Origin: Nageia nagi | Taxonomy: Eukaryota > Pinophyta | Assembly (NCBI GenBank): GCA_050084985.1 | Contig: JBITNC010000001.1 | Coordinates: 206,398,001-206,462,000, forward strand | DNA: 64,000 bases | Direction of reading: 5' to 3' | Shown: in pieces, positions 1 through 11,360 of the stretch | How positions within the stretch are numbered: the first letter of the stretch is position 1 | Layout of the letters: each line of letters begins with the position of its first letter | Position numbers and translations under genes: made by a program | The notes under the pieces: generated by a model | What the model saw: only the letters and a program-made list of their open reading frames with translations | Database searches by the model: none | Told to the model about the DNA's origin: nothing

Positions 1-437
1 ATATAGGAAAGGGTAACGAAAAGGTTAAATGTATTTTTTATTAATTTACTTTATGTATAATGTTATGTATTTATTTTCATGTTTTGGGTGAAGGGTACGT
101 ACACATTAATACTTTTTATCTTGTCTACTTATGCTCTCCCTTTGTACTTCATGCAATCTCAGGTGACCAGAATAGACCTGATAAGAAGGAGTAATTAATT
201 CTTCTTTTCTTTCACATTCACACTATCATTAATTTGGTTAATTTATCCACACATAATGACCTCTTACCAAGTCTACCCTTACCACTCCATTGGAGGTCAA
301 AGGGATATGTGACTAGTAAAAGGAGGTAATTTACTACACATAATACTTCCATAATTGGAAGGAGTAAATGAATCACACTTAATTTGGAATGAACCTAAAG
401 GAAATAAATCAGGTTTTTGGGTAGTATAAATCATATT
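1..437 (+). other. Left part of element B untranslated leader
   Basis: Noncoding sequence matching, in inverted orientation, the leader of element A (about 16,430-16,860). It contains one copy of the leader motif around ACTCCATTGGAGG (about 280-314) followed by the short block with ATAATACTTCC. It ends at the ATATT that was duplicated when A inserted. No gene is seen. Confidence 0.8.
433..437. repeat. Target-site duplication of element A, left copy
   Basis: ATATT directly before the TG of the A 3' LTR. It matches ATATT at 18,124-18,128, as expected for 5-bp duplications made by LTR retrotransposon integrase. Confidence 0.85.
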
Positions 438-1270
438 TGTTGCAGTGAAAATAAAGCTGGAATGTAGAATAGCATGAAATACAAATCATTCTTAAATCTT
501 CATTGAACCTCAAATTATGTGAAATAAATAGAAATGCTATAATTATAAATTGATATTGATTTTCAACTCAAACTACAATTTGCCCTTGGAAGGGACTTTT
601 ACAAATGCCATTTTCCAAAATAAAGGTATTAGATCTTCATTATTTTTGATTTGCTTGCTTCTCTCCTTGATATGGACAACCTGTAAATCCTCAAATAACA
701 TCAAAGCATATATGTATGACATGTATTGAATTGAAACTAGCATAAAATAATAAAAGGTATGAGCTCATAAGATTTTGGCAGCATTACCCTACTTCAAAAA
801 TGGGTCAAGATTCTCTCTCTTGCTTTGTATTAACTTGTATTTATAGATTTTGGGTGAGATGTTACAAGGCTGGTAAGAGGAAGTGAAAAGCCATCGTAGG
901 TCGTAACTGACCCCCTCTATCCACATCATCTTGGAAAGTTGAAAGATTTCAACTTTCTCTCACTATTTTAGTTTCTTATTCAGCTGTTACAGAGTCACCA
1001 GTGATTACCATATGAATGTTGGTGATTGCCTCAAAATGTTGGTGATTGTCTTGGGTCACTGGCGACTGGTTTTCAAATTTTGTAATAATATTAAAATGAC
1101 TGCCTAATAGCCAATTTTACCTAAAAAGAGTCATTTGACCACCTATTTTGCATGTACTCAATGAGAGCTATCCAATAATAAGGTTTTTAAACCTATTTTA
1201 TTTTATCGTGAAGAGTTATGATTGTTTCAATGTTTACTAGTTAAAAAAGGGACATTTTTAGGTGTCTACA
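438..1270 (-). repeat. Element A 3' LTR
   Basis: An 833-bp terminal repeat that starts TGTTGCAGTG and ends GTGTCTACA on the plus strand, so it has TG...CA ends. It aligns end to end with 17,277-18,123. The main length difference is a roughly 13-bp indel near 690. A TATA-like box reads TATAAATA on the minus strand at 838-845. The plus-strand segment about 985-1,065 holds several copies of a short degenerate motif of the type CACTGGCGACTGG/GTTGGTGATTG, also seen elsewhere in the element. Confidence 0.93.
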
Positions 1271-1285
1271 TTTTGCCTCTTTTTG
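1271..1285 (-). other. Polypurine tract of element A
   Basis: On the minus strand the sequence abutting the 3' LTR reads CAAAAAGAGGCAAAA, a purine run with one C at each of two places. Its position immediately upstream of the LTR is that of the plus-strand DNA primer site. Confidence 0.8.
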
Positions 1286-1966
1286 AATTATCAATCAAAA
1301 ATGCGGTTGATAATTTCAAAAATATATAATGAGAAGTTTTGTTGCTTTTTTATTATATAAGTTTTGACTCAATTTCTTAGATGAATCAAAATTATGATAA
1401 AATGTGTTTTCATTTTACATTTGATGTAGTTTTGAAAACAAATTTGAATATACTTCAGAAGTGACTATTTTTGGTATGACAATGTGTTGAGCTTGTGTGA
1501 TAGTTGCATGACATTTTTGTTATGTTGTTTTGCATGTCTAAGTGCACATGTACCATATAAGTCCTTTTTAGTATATGAGTTTGATGGTGTTGTCCATTAT
1601 GCTGACAACAGGGTTTCAAGATGATCTCCTATAACAATGATACATCACATTTTATCTTTTTTTATTTTCTTGACCAATTCAAGGTTATTTTGAGAAATTT
1701 TTTAATATCCTCATTGTTATTCCCAAACATGGCAATTTACTTCCAATTGTCGACATTTAGTGGCAGTCATCAATGTTCATCTTCAAGTCACTGGCATTTA
1801 GTTATAGTCGTCAGTGTCCATCTTTAAGTCATCAGGTGCTTCAAAAAGAAAAAGTTTTAACTTTTTCTTATTCCTTTCTTTTTGGTTGTCACTTTCATTA
1901 TCAGCCAAAATGAGTTTCCCTTATGATCTCATTGATTTCTAGCCGTTGATATTTGCTACAATCACT
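1286..1966 (+). promoter_or_regulatory. Region upstream of the element A antisense ORF
   Basis: This 0.7-kb noncoding stretch lies between the polypurine tract and the first exon of the antisense ORF. Together with the LTR it is the only place where a promoter for the antisense transcript could lie; that role is inferred. At about 1,745-1,835 it carries several copies of the degenerate motif AGTCATCAATGTTCATC / AGTCACTGGCATTTAG. Part of the region (about 1,531-1,966) has an inverted counterpart in B at about 32,667-33,070. No reading frame in it looks real. Confidence 0.45.
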
Positions 1967-4363
1967 ATGCCTCCACAAATATGCTCTACTGGACGTTCTC
2001 GACCTATCCGAGAAGAGGTAGGGTTTTGAAATCACTTTCTTTTCTATTTTTTGTTTATAACTTGTAATTTAACCATTTAATTTCAAAATTGAAATTGTGT
2101 ATCATATTTAAAAATCATTTTGATTATTTTTATCAGATGAATTTTGTAAATCATGCTTTTATATATATTTTTTTGAAAATTTTTTTATAATTCAACCTCG
2201 ATCGCTGACCTAGGCCGAACGGGTGATAGAGTCATCGATGTTTGTAATGCGAACACCAATGACCAAGTCTTACCTATTATAAACACTGGCATTTTAGTAT
2301 GAAATGCCTTTTTTTTTAGTTGAACCTTTTATTATTACATAGGTTCGAGACATCTTTGAGCCTCGAGGTAGATATCCCTCGCTTCTACAGGAGGGTAGAG
2401 GTCTTCTAGGTCCAGTCGATCATACCTTTTTCAAGTCCATTAGTTTTGGAGTGGGTCCACACATGGGTCACATTAATTGGGAGTATCCTTTATTGGTTGC
2501 ATTGTTAGATAGATGGGATGTGGTGACATGCACTTTTCATCTTCCAACAGGGGAGATGATTGTCATAGTGGAGGATATACATAGATTGTATAGACTCCCC
2601 ATTCATGGATAGAGGATTTTGCCTATGGTGGATAGAACAGGAGCTTTACCTACTATTTCTTATTTGTATGGGGCCACTCAGGTTGATACTATTATTTTAG
2701 AGATTATTTCAGGTGGTATCTAATATTACCAATACTAGATGGAGGATTAATAGGGGATGATCTATTTTTCATATTTAATGGGTTTAGTACAGTGTTATGC
2801 TCTCCTTGATACTGGTAGTGGGAGGTTTTCGTGGTCATTATTGCCTATTATTATGGATATGATGTAGCAAGGTACAGTATATGCTTGGGCACCCACCTTG
2901 TTAGCTCAAATTTATAGGGAGCTCTTCTTTTATTATCAGGGGCATAGGTCCTCTTTATCAATTAGTATCACCTTGCAGGCATGGGCTTACGAGTATATAG
3001 CTATGGCTTGTCCTCTAGGGCTATCGATGCTGAGATTTGGTAGTACTTGGATTATGAGGTGGGCATAATCTGATGGCATGATGATTTTTATATTCACCCA
3101 TCAGATGGAGTTCATCGAGATGTGAGCTATTATCACCACATGCTTAGTCACTTGATTCCAAATCAGGTGAGATTCAGACCTTACTGCTTGTATCCTATCT
3201 AGAGAGAGCTTGTAGCTGAGCTTACTAGTATTCGGTAATCATGTGTTTTGAGTGGCCATCAAGCCAATTTTTTGGAGTACTTTCATTTTGAGCAGGTGTG
3301 CTATCAATTTGGTTTAGTTCAGGATGTACCTACCCCATTAGTGTCATATCAGCATGAGGGCACTATTTCAGTAGAGGGTGTACAACCGTTGGTTTATGCA
3401 GAGATGGATCCTACTTAGGAGGAGGGATCATTAGAGGATGATACCGAGGAGGATGACATAGGGGTGTTTGAGGCATTTAGGGCCTAGTGGGAGGGAGATG
3501 ATGGCCTAGAGGGTAGATTGGAGGGTTGACACGTTCATCAATGCATCAATGTTATTGAGGAGTTGGATGCAGTAGTAGGAGGGGGAGAGGTAGGTGAGAA
3601 GCCTACAGGAGCAGAGGCTATGAGAGAGGAGGCTACCGATGAGGAGGTTATGGTAGATGCTCCTAAGGAGTTAGCTCTTGAGGAGGAGGCTACAAGTGTA
3701 GGTGAGGAGGGAGCTACCCCAAAGGTTATGTGTGGAGTTAAGGAGGCTCCTGCTACATAGGTTCCTAGCATTGATACTTTGCTAAGGGATATTTATGAGT
3801 TGAGACACCAGTTGGCACAAGCCCACTCACATATGTATAGGTACAGGGCTGAGTGAGATAGGTATAGATAGGAGAGAGATGAGGCTCGTTCCTCTTTACA
3901 AGGAGCTCAGGCTCATCAGTTGGGAGTAGCCTCTACTTTCAAAGGTGGTCCTTTAGTTTTCAGTCATGGCATTTATTAGTAGGGAGATTTTTATAGTAGT
4001 ATAGTACAAACATGGTTTACAGGTGTTCCAACTTTTACTCTTAGGGCTTATTATCCTATACCTCCAGATAGTTATATGCTTATAGACATCTCAACCTATC
4101 AGATAGGTAGCAGTGCAGAAGGCACAGTTGGATCTCCAGGTAGGACTTCGAGGTCATGAGGTTTTCCTAGTAGGAGTGGTACACCCTAGGCATCTCCCTT
4201 AGGAGCTATTGGTTCATTTGAGTTACGAGGAGCTCAGCGTCTAGGTAGCCCTATAGGATCTATAGGCACTACTCCTCCAAGTCAGGGTATCAGAGAGACA
4301 AGTAGACGGTAGAGGTGATCGAGTAGTCCTAGCAGACCAGGCAGTGGTTGGGGTAGTTCTTGA
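1967..4363 (+). pseudogene. Antisense ORF of element A: plant mobile domain protein, broken
   Basis: This ORF is antisense to the element, between pol and the 3' LTR. Exon 1 (1,967-2,017) encodes 17 residues starting MPPQICSTGR and is followed by a GT...AG intron (2,018-2,342). Exon 2 starts in phase with VRDIFEPRGRYPS and carries plant-mobile-domain signatures, including HINWEYPLL, DRWDVVTCTFHLPTGEM and IHRLYRLPIHG. The C-terminal part is acidic, rich in Glu and Ala (3,563-3,760), then has a short heptad-like stretch with LLRDIYELRHQLAQAHSHMY and a Ser/Gly/Pro-rich tail. Many in-frame TAG and TGA codons and at least one frameshift break it. The domain is known from Tat-group antisense ORFs and from host MAIN-type genes; its biochemical role in retrotransposons is unsettled. 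The C-terminal end point is approximate. Confidence 0.8.
2018..2342 (+). other. Predicted intron in the element A antisense ORF
   Basis: The 325-nt segment begins GTAGGG after GAG and ends TTATTACATAG before GTT CGA GAC. It joins two reading frames in phase 0. Element B has the same splice-site sequences at the same codon with an intron of 314 nt. The intron itself contains the degenerate CACTGGCATT / GTCATCGATGTTTG motif (about 2,204-2,295). Confidence 0.65.
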
Positions 4364-5528
4364 GGATACCCTTTTTCATGATGTTATTTTTATATGCTTA
4401 TGAGGTTATTGGACCCTTGTATTTTATTATATGATTCATGATGTTAAGATGACCTTTTGATGGACTATGATGATGTATATATAGATAAATAGATCTTTGA
4501 TATTTATGGTACTTATATGATTTTTGATGCATGAGCTTTTATTCTATATATAGATTTATGATAAAATAGGTATGATGCGATGTTATGTAGATCATGATTG
4601 TCTTTTAATTACTTGATGATGAATATATGTTAATGATAGATGTAATTTTCAAAATGTATGATGCATAGATATAATTATGGAATATATGATGATGAAATAT
4701 ATAACATATATCAACAAATTAGTTTGATGATGTTACTAATCTCAAAATTAAGTTAATAATAAGTATGATTATAGTTGCTATAAAAAATAAATCCAATTTA
4801 TAATTTTAATAAGTTAAGTTATTTAAGGACATATTTTTATTATATTTTTACGGAATCAGATGCATCATCTTCCATACTTGGCAATTTTAAAACTTCTTGA
4901 CATGACAAACTAGTGACTTATGGATGTATATGAACATTAACTTTATCTTGGTTAGGGGAACAATAAATAATCATTCTTATCCTTTCCAAACAAAATCAAT
5001 TTTAATAATGTTCAAAGGTAATAGATAATAGTAAAAATGGCTTGACATGACACACTAGTGACTTATGGATGCATATGAACATTAACTTTATCTTGGTTAG
5101 GGGAACAATAAATAATCATTATTATCATTTCCAAAGAAAAGCAATTTTTAATAATGTTCAAAGGTAATTATATTGGTAAAAATAGATTTAAAAAAATGAT
5201 ACAAATGACTCTAAACACAAACAAATTACAAACCATGACAAAAGATTAGGTGATTTTGGATTAATAACCAAGTTATTATAACATCTACCTTATCTTTCTT
5301 TATCTCAAGATTTAACAACCTAAGATGATATCAAATAATGTTGTTATATGTTGATAAAAAATATAAAAACTCCAGTGTGTGTAGTGAGATTCATTTCCCT
5401 TCTTAGATCATTTGAGATGAAATATCCTAGAGACATTAATAAGCTAGTCTATGCATATGAAACGTATAGAGGTCCATAGGAAAGAAGGTTGCTAACCAAA
5501 ATGGACATATCACCACTCGTAAGGTATG
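4364..5528. other. AT-rich noncoding spacer of element A with a tandem duplication
   Basis: No gene is seen. The sequence is counterpart to B 28,740-30,260 in inverted orientation. It contains a two-copy tandem repeat of period 145 bp (4,896-5,040 and 5,041-5,185), each copy starting CTTGACATGACA and including GTGACTTATGGATG. B has one clear copy (about 29,090-29,220) and a more diverged second one. Confidence 0.6.
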
Positions 5529-5631
5529 CCTCATTGCCAGATAGGCATCCATAGCCCTAATGAGGATTAACCCCTTGATCCCACTACAACCTTGCTCTAC
5601 TGCCAATCAGGCATCCATAGCCCTGGTAGAG
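5529..5631 (-). other. Paired hairpins of element A
   Basis: Two 37-nt imperfect palindromes (5,529-5,565 and 5,595-5,631) share a core that reads GGGCTATGGATGCC on the minus strand. The outer stems differ: the first pairs CCTCAT with ATGAGG, the second CTCTAC with GTAGAG. An inner stem TGCC/GGCA closes a five-base loop (AGATA or AATCA). The same pair is present in element B. Conserved pairing with changed sequence suggests an RNA or DNA secondary structure rather than chance; its role is unknown. Confidence 0.6.
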
Positions 5632-6170
5632 GATATTGTAATCACCCAAGAATCATTGTAGCAATTTTTTTTTTTTAACTATCAAATAATTATTGGGTTC
5701 AAGATGAAGAGAATAATAGGATAGACACATAACTTTCACTCTTAATATCTCTTAGAATGATTTCACTCAAGTTCTCTTAGAATTTTTTAATGTTGTAAGT
5801 GCTTGGAGTTTTTAGATTTTTTATTCAATCACAAACTTTATGTTTTTCTATCATCTATGGTATATCATTTCTTTATAAAACAAAATACAAAGTGAATGTA
5901 GTGATAACAAGGAGAATATTCTAAAATGACCTTTTCACACATTACACATTTACTGGATAATCACTTTTACAATGACATGCAACATATTTTCACATCATAC
6001 GAGGGCAGGGCACCCAATTACCAAGTAACCTCTACATGTGTCCATCTAGGTAGATTTTATAGTTTTATAATTTTTATGTGTTTTATAGTTTTCAATTTTT
6101 TTTTTAGGATTTTATAATTTTTAATTTTTTAGGGTTTTATCATTTTTTCTAGGGAATCTATTCATGATTC
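5632..6170. other. Noncoding spacer of element A
   Basis: AT-rich sequence with no supportable gene. The part 5,926-6,060 is conserved in inverted form in B (about 28,215-28,340) and includes CAATGACATGCAACATAT. The end has two or three copies of the AGGATTTTATAATTTTTAA-type repeat, which is expanded in B at 28,034-28,180. Confidence 0.5.
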
Positions 6171-7446
6171 GTTCAAATTGACTTTGTACTGCATCAGGAT
6201 TAAATGAGCAATGTGTTGAACTAAACAAAAAACTAAAATCTAATACCACTTGATTATGATAAATTTCTGAAATACAATAATCTAAGTGTTTGACTGTTAC
6301 GGTTTGAGTGATAGAGATGATTCATTCTCGATGTTTTAAAGTCAGGTTGTGAGTACAATCAACTATTATTTTGGGTTTTTCTATAGGCCATAGAAGATAG
6401 AAATATATCATTAAATCATATTCTAAGTTAGGATAACACCATAACTCAAATGCGTTGATACAAACAATAACTTGATATCCATTTACTTTGACATCCCAAC
6501 CGTAAGATTCATGTGCATCATAGAACATCAAGGCCATTTATTGTTGTATTTAAAGAAGCATGGAAAAGATATTTGAATACAAAGGAGTAGGAATGTTATG
6601 AATAACTTTCATAAAGATATCTTTGTCATACCTACTTTCAAACCCCAAAAGATAACTTCCATTATTCCACACTCTATGTCCTTTTGATAGTTTTTCGATG
6701 ATCTCATTTCTAACCCTTATTTGATTCATCATTGTAAGTTTGGTAATACAACAAGCTTGCCTTTCTTCCAACTTTCATTTCCAAATTGTGTGTCGCATTT
6801 GCATGCACAAAAATCTATGAGTTTGCCTATAGTGTTGTTGTAACGTTCTAAGAGGAAAAGCCACAAAAGTATTTGAAAAATCATAAATCACCCTTTTATG
6901 AGGTAAATAATGTAAAATTTCATCCATCCATTCTAGGCTTTTGGTTAATTGTTTAACATATTTCAGCCTAGCTAAAAGGAGTGAATACTTAGTTAATTGG
7001 TAATTTATGACGATTCTCAATATTCCATAAGGCCATTGTAGGTAGAAAGCTGTTATTTCCTGTGATATTCTTCCCCTATGGGTGAAATAGATTTGTGGAT
7101 TTAAAATAATGCTTACTTTATATCCACAAAAAGTGACTTCCCAACCATTATTTATACCACAAAACATATGATATGTTCTTTTAAATTGTTCATCAATAGT
7201 TAATTGTAAATAATTTAAGAGATTAAAATCAAATCCATGTTTTAAATATGTTAATGCTAAATCACTTGGATATCTTGGTGGTGGAAATCATACTTATGGT
7301 GGCATTATGCTACCTTTAGCAGATTCCTTTGCCAGATTCATCCTTTTTGTTTTAATCATTAACACTTGACAAATATTAATACTTTTATTTATTTATTATT
7401 TTAACAATAAAATAAAACAAAAAAAAACTAATGTACACTTTTTTTT
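6171..7446 (-). pseudogene. Element A-specific segment after integrase, degraded ORFs of unknown function
   Basis: Downstream of the pol stop, in element-sense orientation, three degraded frames follow one another: 6,775-7,167 (130 codons, with GWEVTFCGYKVSIIL and FYLQWPYGILRIVI), 6,550-6,771 (73 codons) and 6,322-6,537 (71 codons, with GWDVKVNGYQVIVCI and FYLLWPIEKPKIIV). The first and third look alike in part (GWxVxxxGYxVxxxxNxxE/Q...FYLxWP), so the segment may hold an internal duplication or a repeated domain. I do not recognise the family. The equivalent place in B (27,340-27,960) has a different sequence, so this is a variable part of the element. Confidence 0.5.
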
Positions 7447-8560
7447 TTATGTATAGAAGGGTCAAATATGCATGATATTTATAGGTTCACACTCTTGATT
7501 TCCTTCTAAGTCTGATAAATGATAAGTTCCTTTACCAAATTTTTTCTTAATGATATATGGTCCTAACCAATTTGGAGTGAACTTGTCTCTAAGTTATCGT
7601 TCTATTCGTGAAGTTTGTTGATTTTCTTTTAAAACCAAATCACCTATTTTGAACTCATGAATTAAATCCCTTTTATCAAAAGCTCATTTTATCCTCTTCT
7701 GATAAACACACATATGCTCTAAAGCATTAATACATTTTTCATCTAAAAGTAATAATTGATCTAAGCAAATCTATCTTGCTTCTTCGTTGGGATTTTGCTC
7801 ACTTAGATTTACTCTAAGGGATGGTATCTCAAGTTCTATGGGTAGGATGGCTTCTATTCCATATACTAAAGAGAATGGTGTTGCCCCAATAGGAGTGCGT
7901 ACACTGGTATGATAAGCCCATAAAGCTTTTGGTATTTGCATATGCCAATCTCTATGAGAATCATTTACTATTTTTGCTAAGATGTTTCGAATAGTTTTAT
8001 TAGTTGCCTCTGCCTGTCCATTACCTTGTGGATAATATGGAGTGGAAAAACTTTATTTAATTTTATACTTGTCACATATTTGTTTTACATCCTTATTTTT
8101 AAAAATTTTTCCATTATCTATAATTAATTGGTTTGGTATACCGAATCTACATATAATATAATTTTCTATAAATTCAGCAATTCATGAACCAGTGGTGGAA
8201 GTCATGGAATAGCCTCTACCCATTTAGTAAAATATTCAGTTGTTATAATGATTAACTTGTGTCCACCAGTAGATGTAGGTGTAATTTGTCCTATTAAATC
8301 TAATGCCCATTTAGAGAATGGCCAAAGTGATTGTATAGGATGTAGTTCTTGAGAAGGTTGTGAGAATAAATGAGCGTATTGTTGACATTTAAAACATTTT
8401 TTAACATATTCACAACAATCCTTTTCCATAGTTGGCCAATAATACCCCATTCAAATTAATCATTTCACAATCGCAACACCATTAAAATGTCCTCCACATG
8501 TTCCATCATGGGCGGAGGATATAGCTTTTTTAATATCATTACATTCAAGACATCTAAGTA
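7447..8560 (-). pseudogene. Element A integrase domain
   Basis: An N-terminal zinc-binding region is seen in pieces (HDGTCGGHFNG..., then KCFKCQQYAH at about 8,370-8,400). The catalytic core follows: first Asp in WALDLIGQITPTS (about 8,290-8,317), second Asp in IIDNGK (about 8,113-8,130) and Glu in GQAEATNKT (about 7,988-8,030). All three catalytic residues are present, but stops and frameshifts separate them, so no active protein can come from this copy. The C-terminal end LRPFYT closes pol. Integrase inserts the cDNA copy into the genome; the ATATT duplication flanking A is its footprint. Confidence 0.88.
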
Positions 8561-8811
8561 AAATACCATTGAAATTTCATCAATGCAAGATATCCCCTAT
8601 TAAACAATATTTAGTTGCTTTGATTTTAAAAGCTCATCATGATGATTTATTAAGGTTTGCAGGAAGAGTTCCAAATTTTAAAAAATTTGTCAATTCTTTG
8701 TACCAATTATCTTTATCAGTCATGTCAATATTTAATACATTTTTTTCTTCATCTTCCTATTGTAATTATGATTGAGACAATTGAATTATTTCAACTTGAA
8801 TTGAAGATTTT

Positions 8812-9420
8812 TTAAAGATCTTCTAGGATAAGAGATCTAATAGAAGCCATAGCATCTGCAAATCTATTAGATGATCTTGGTGTTGCTTCTATACTAAATT
8901 CATCAAAAGATTTTAATAATTCTTCAACTAACCCTTTATACTTTTGAAGTAAAGGTTCTTTACATTGATAGATTCCTTTCACTTGATTGACGATGAGTAA
9001 AGAATCTCCAATAATCTTAATTCTTTTAAGTTTTAATTTAATAGTAGTTCTTAATGCTAATATCAAATCTTCATATTCTACATTATTATTAGTACAAAGA
9101 AATTTTAGTTTAAATGAATATGGTATAGGGATCCATTGCGGGGTTATAAATACAACACCTGCTCCACCACCTTGTTCACATCGAGAACCATCAAAGTGTA
9201 TTATCATATCCCAATCATCTTTAAGTTCTATAGGTATTTCAATTTCATCTAATTGAAACACCCCATCATCAGGTAATTCAATGACAAGGGGTTTATTATC
9301 TTGCAATGAAGCATCAACGAGATAATCAACAATTACTTGTCCTTTTATTGACTTTTGTCTAATGAAATGTAAATCAAATTCAGTTAAGTGCATTATCCAC
9401 TTTGCAGTTCTTGAATTTTG
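8812..9420 (-). pseudogene. Element A second (archaeal-type) RNase H
   Basis: Residues expected for catalysis are visible: Asp in IIHFDGSRCEQGGGAG, Glu in NNNVEYED, Asp in IIGDSLL and a final Asp in NRFADAMAS. It lies directly after the Ty3-type RNase H and before integrase. A second RNase H of archaeal type at this place is a known mark of the Tat lineage of plant Ty3/gypsy elements. The frame is open from about 9,570 down to 8,812, making this one of the better preserved parts of the copy. Confidence 0.88.
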
Positions 9421-10542
9421 ATATATTTTATTCATCATATATTTCAATGGATCCATTTTAGAGATGACATATGTTGTATGATTAAGCATATAATGTTGAA
9501 GTTTTTTAGTAGCAAAAATGATAGCAAGACATAATTTTTCCAAATATATGTACTTAATCTCGTAGCTCACTAGGGTTCTACTCAGATAATATATAGCTTA
9601 TTCTTTATTGTGTTCATTCTTTTGAGCAAGCATTGTTCCTAAAGCATTTTCAATAGCAGAGATATATAATAAAAAGGTTACATCTTTTCTTGGTGGACTT
9701 AAGATAGGAGGAGATAATAAATATCTTTTAATTTCATCGAATGCCTCTTGTTGCTCTTTGCCCCAATGATATTCTACTCTTTTTTTTTAATAATTTTGTA
9801 AATAGTTTACATTTATCAAAAAGTTGAGCTATAAACCTTCTAATGCTTGTAACTTGCCCTATAAACTTTGTAATTGTTTTAGATTTGTAGGAGGTGGCAT
9901 GTCTACTACTGCCTTCACTTTACTAGGATCTATTTCAATTCCTCGTCGGGATACAATAAATCCTAATAACTTTCCTGAAGTTACATCAAAAACATATTTT
10001 TTTAGATTTAATCTTACTTTATGTTCTAATAATCTATCTAAGACTTTAATTAGGTCTTTTCCATGATCTACTTGATATTTAGATCTAACCAACAAATCAT
10101 CGACATAATCTTCTACTATGTCATGCATATAATCATGGAATATATAAGTCATAGCCCTTTGATAAGTTGCCCCAGCATTTTTTAATCCAAAAGGTATAAC
10201 TTTATAACAAAAGGTACCCCAAGGAGTTATAAAAGCCATTTTATGTTGATCTTTAGTAGCTATTTTTATTTGATTATAACTAGAAAACCCATCCATTAAT
10301 GATAACATATCATGTCTTGCTGTCGAGTCTACCAAACTATCAATGCTAGGTAGAGGGAAATCATCCTTAGGACAAGCTTTGTTAAGATCATGAAAATCTG
10401 TGCCTATTCTTATTTTTCCACTTGGTTTCTTTACAGGTACTATATTAGATATCCAATCTGAATAATCTATAGGTTGTATAAATTTAGCTTCTAATAATTT
10501 TTGGAGTTCTTCTTTTACCATTAATGCTATAGTAGGATGCAT
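9421..10542 (-). pseudogene. Element A reverse transcriptase and Ty3-type RNase H
   Basis: The reverse transcriptase (10,542-9,859 open) has KPSGKIRIGTDFHDLNKACP, PLPSID, FSSYNQIKI, FGLKNAGATYQRAM and the catalytic YVDD. The Ty3 RNase H follows (about 9,720-9,420) but is interrupted. Where an Asp is usual, before ALGTML, this copy has AIEN, so the first catalytic residue appears lost or replaced. In elements with two RNase H domains the first is known to degenerate to a connector, which fits. A stop-bearing frameshift lies near 9,780-9,850. Confidence 0.9.
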
Positions 10543-11360
10543 TTTACGTAATTTTTGTTTAACAGGTTTAGCATCAGGCTTTAATGCTAAATTATGTACT
10601 ACTAATTTAGGATCTATTCTAGGTATGTCTACATATGACCATGCAAATACCTTTTCTCATTCTTTTAATAAGGTTATAATTTTTTCTTGTTCATTTTCAG
10701 TGAGGTTTTCTCCTAATTGAATAATTTTAGGATTTTGAGGATCATTACTAATATTTATTTCTAAGACTTTTTCAGTAAGCATATGCAACCCTTCTTCTAA
10801 TTGATTTGGTTTTGGTATCCAGCCATTATCATTAACACTATATTCTTCATCATATTCTTGAGTTTGTTCATTCGTGCATACTTGATTTTCATAGGAACCA
10901 AGTATGTGATCTACATTTTTGAATTCATGTACCGAAGGATTAGATGATATAAGAGAAAAATCAGCAATTATTTCATTTATAGAAGTATTAGCTATTATTT
11001 TGATTAAATTTTGATTTTTGTTAACTTCATCTATTTGTTCATTATTTTGATCTTCAATGTCATTCTCTTTTATTGTAACCATATTTATCGATGGTATATT
11101 TGAATATAGACTGATTGATGATTTGACATTTTTATTTATTTTTTCTTGTATATCACTTGGTAAGCACGAATGAGTCCAGGGTGGCTCAATATTATTAATA
11201 AAGAGCATTTCAACACCTTCTAAGACATCCATTTCACTTAATTATTCTTCTCTTATATCAATAATTTCTTGCACTATGGATTCTTTCTCTGAAATTTCTT
11301 CATTATAATCCAATTTTTCTTCTCCTAAATTTTCTAATTTAGCAAGATTTTTACATTTAT

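Noticed and set aside
3538-3771. 77-codon minus-strand frame rich in Ser and Ala
   Set aside because: It is the shadow of the acidic Glu/Ala tract of the antisense plant-mobile-domain ORF on the plus strand.
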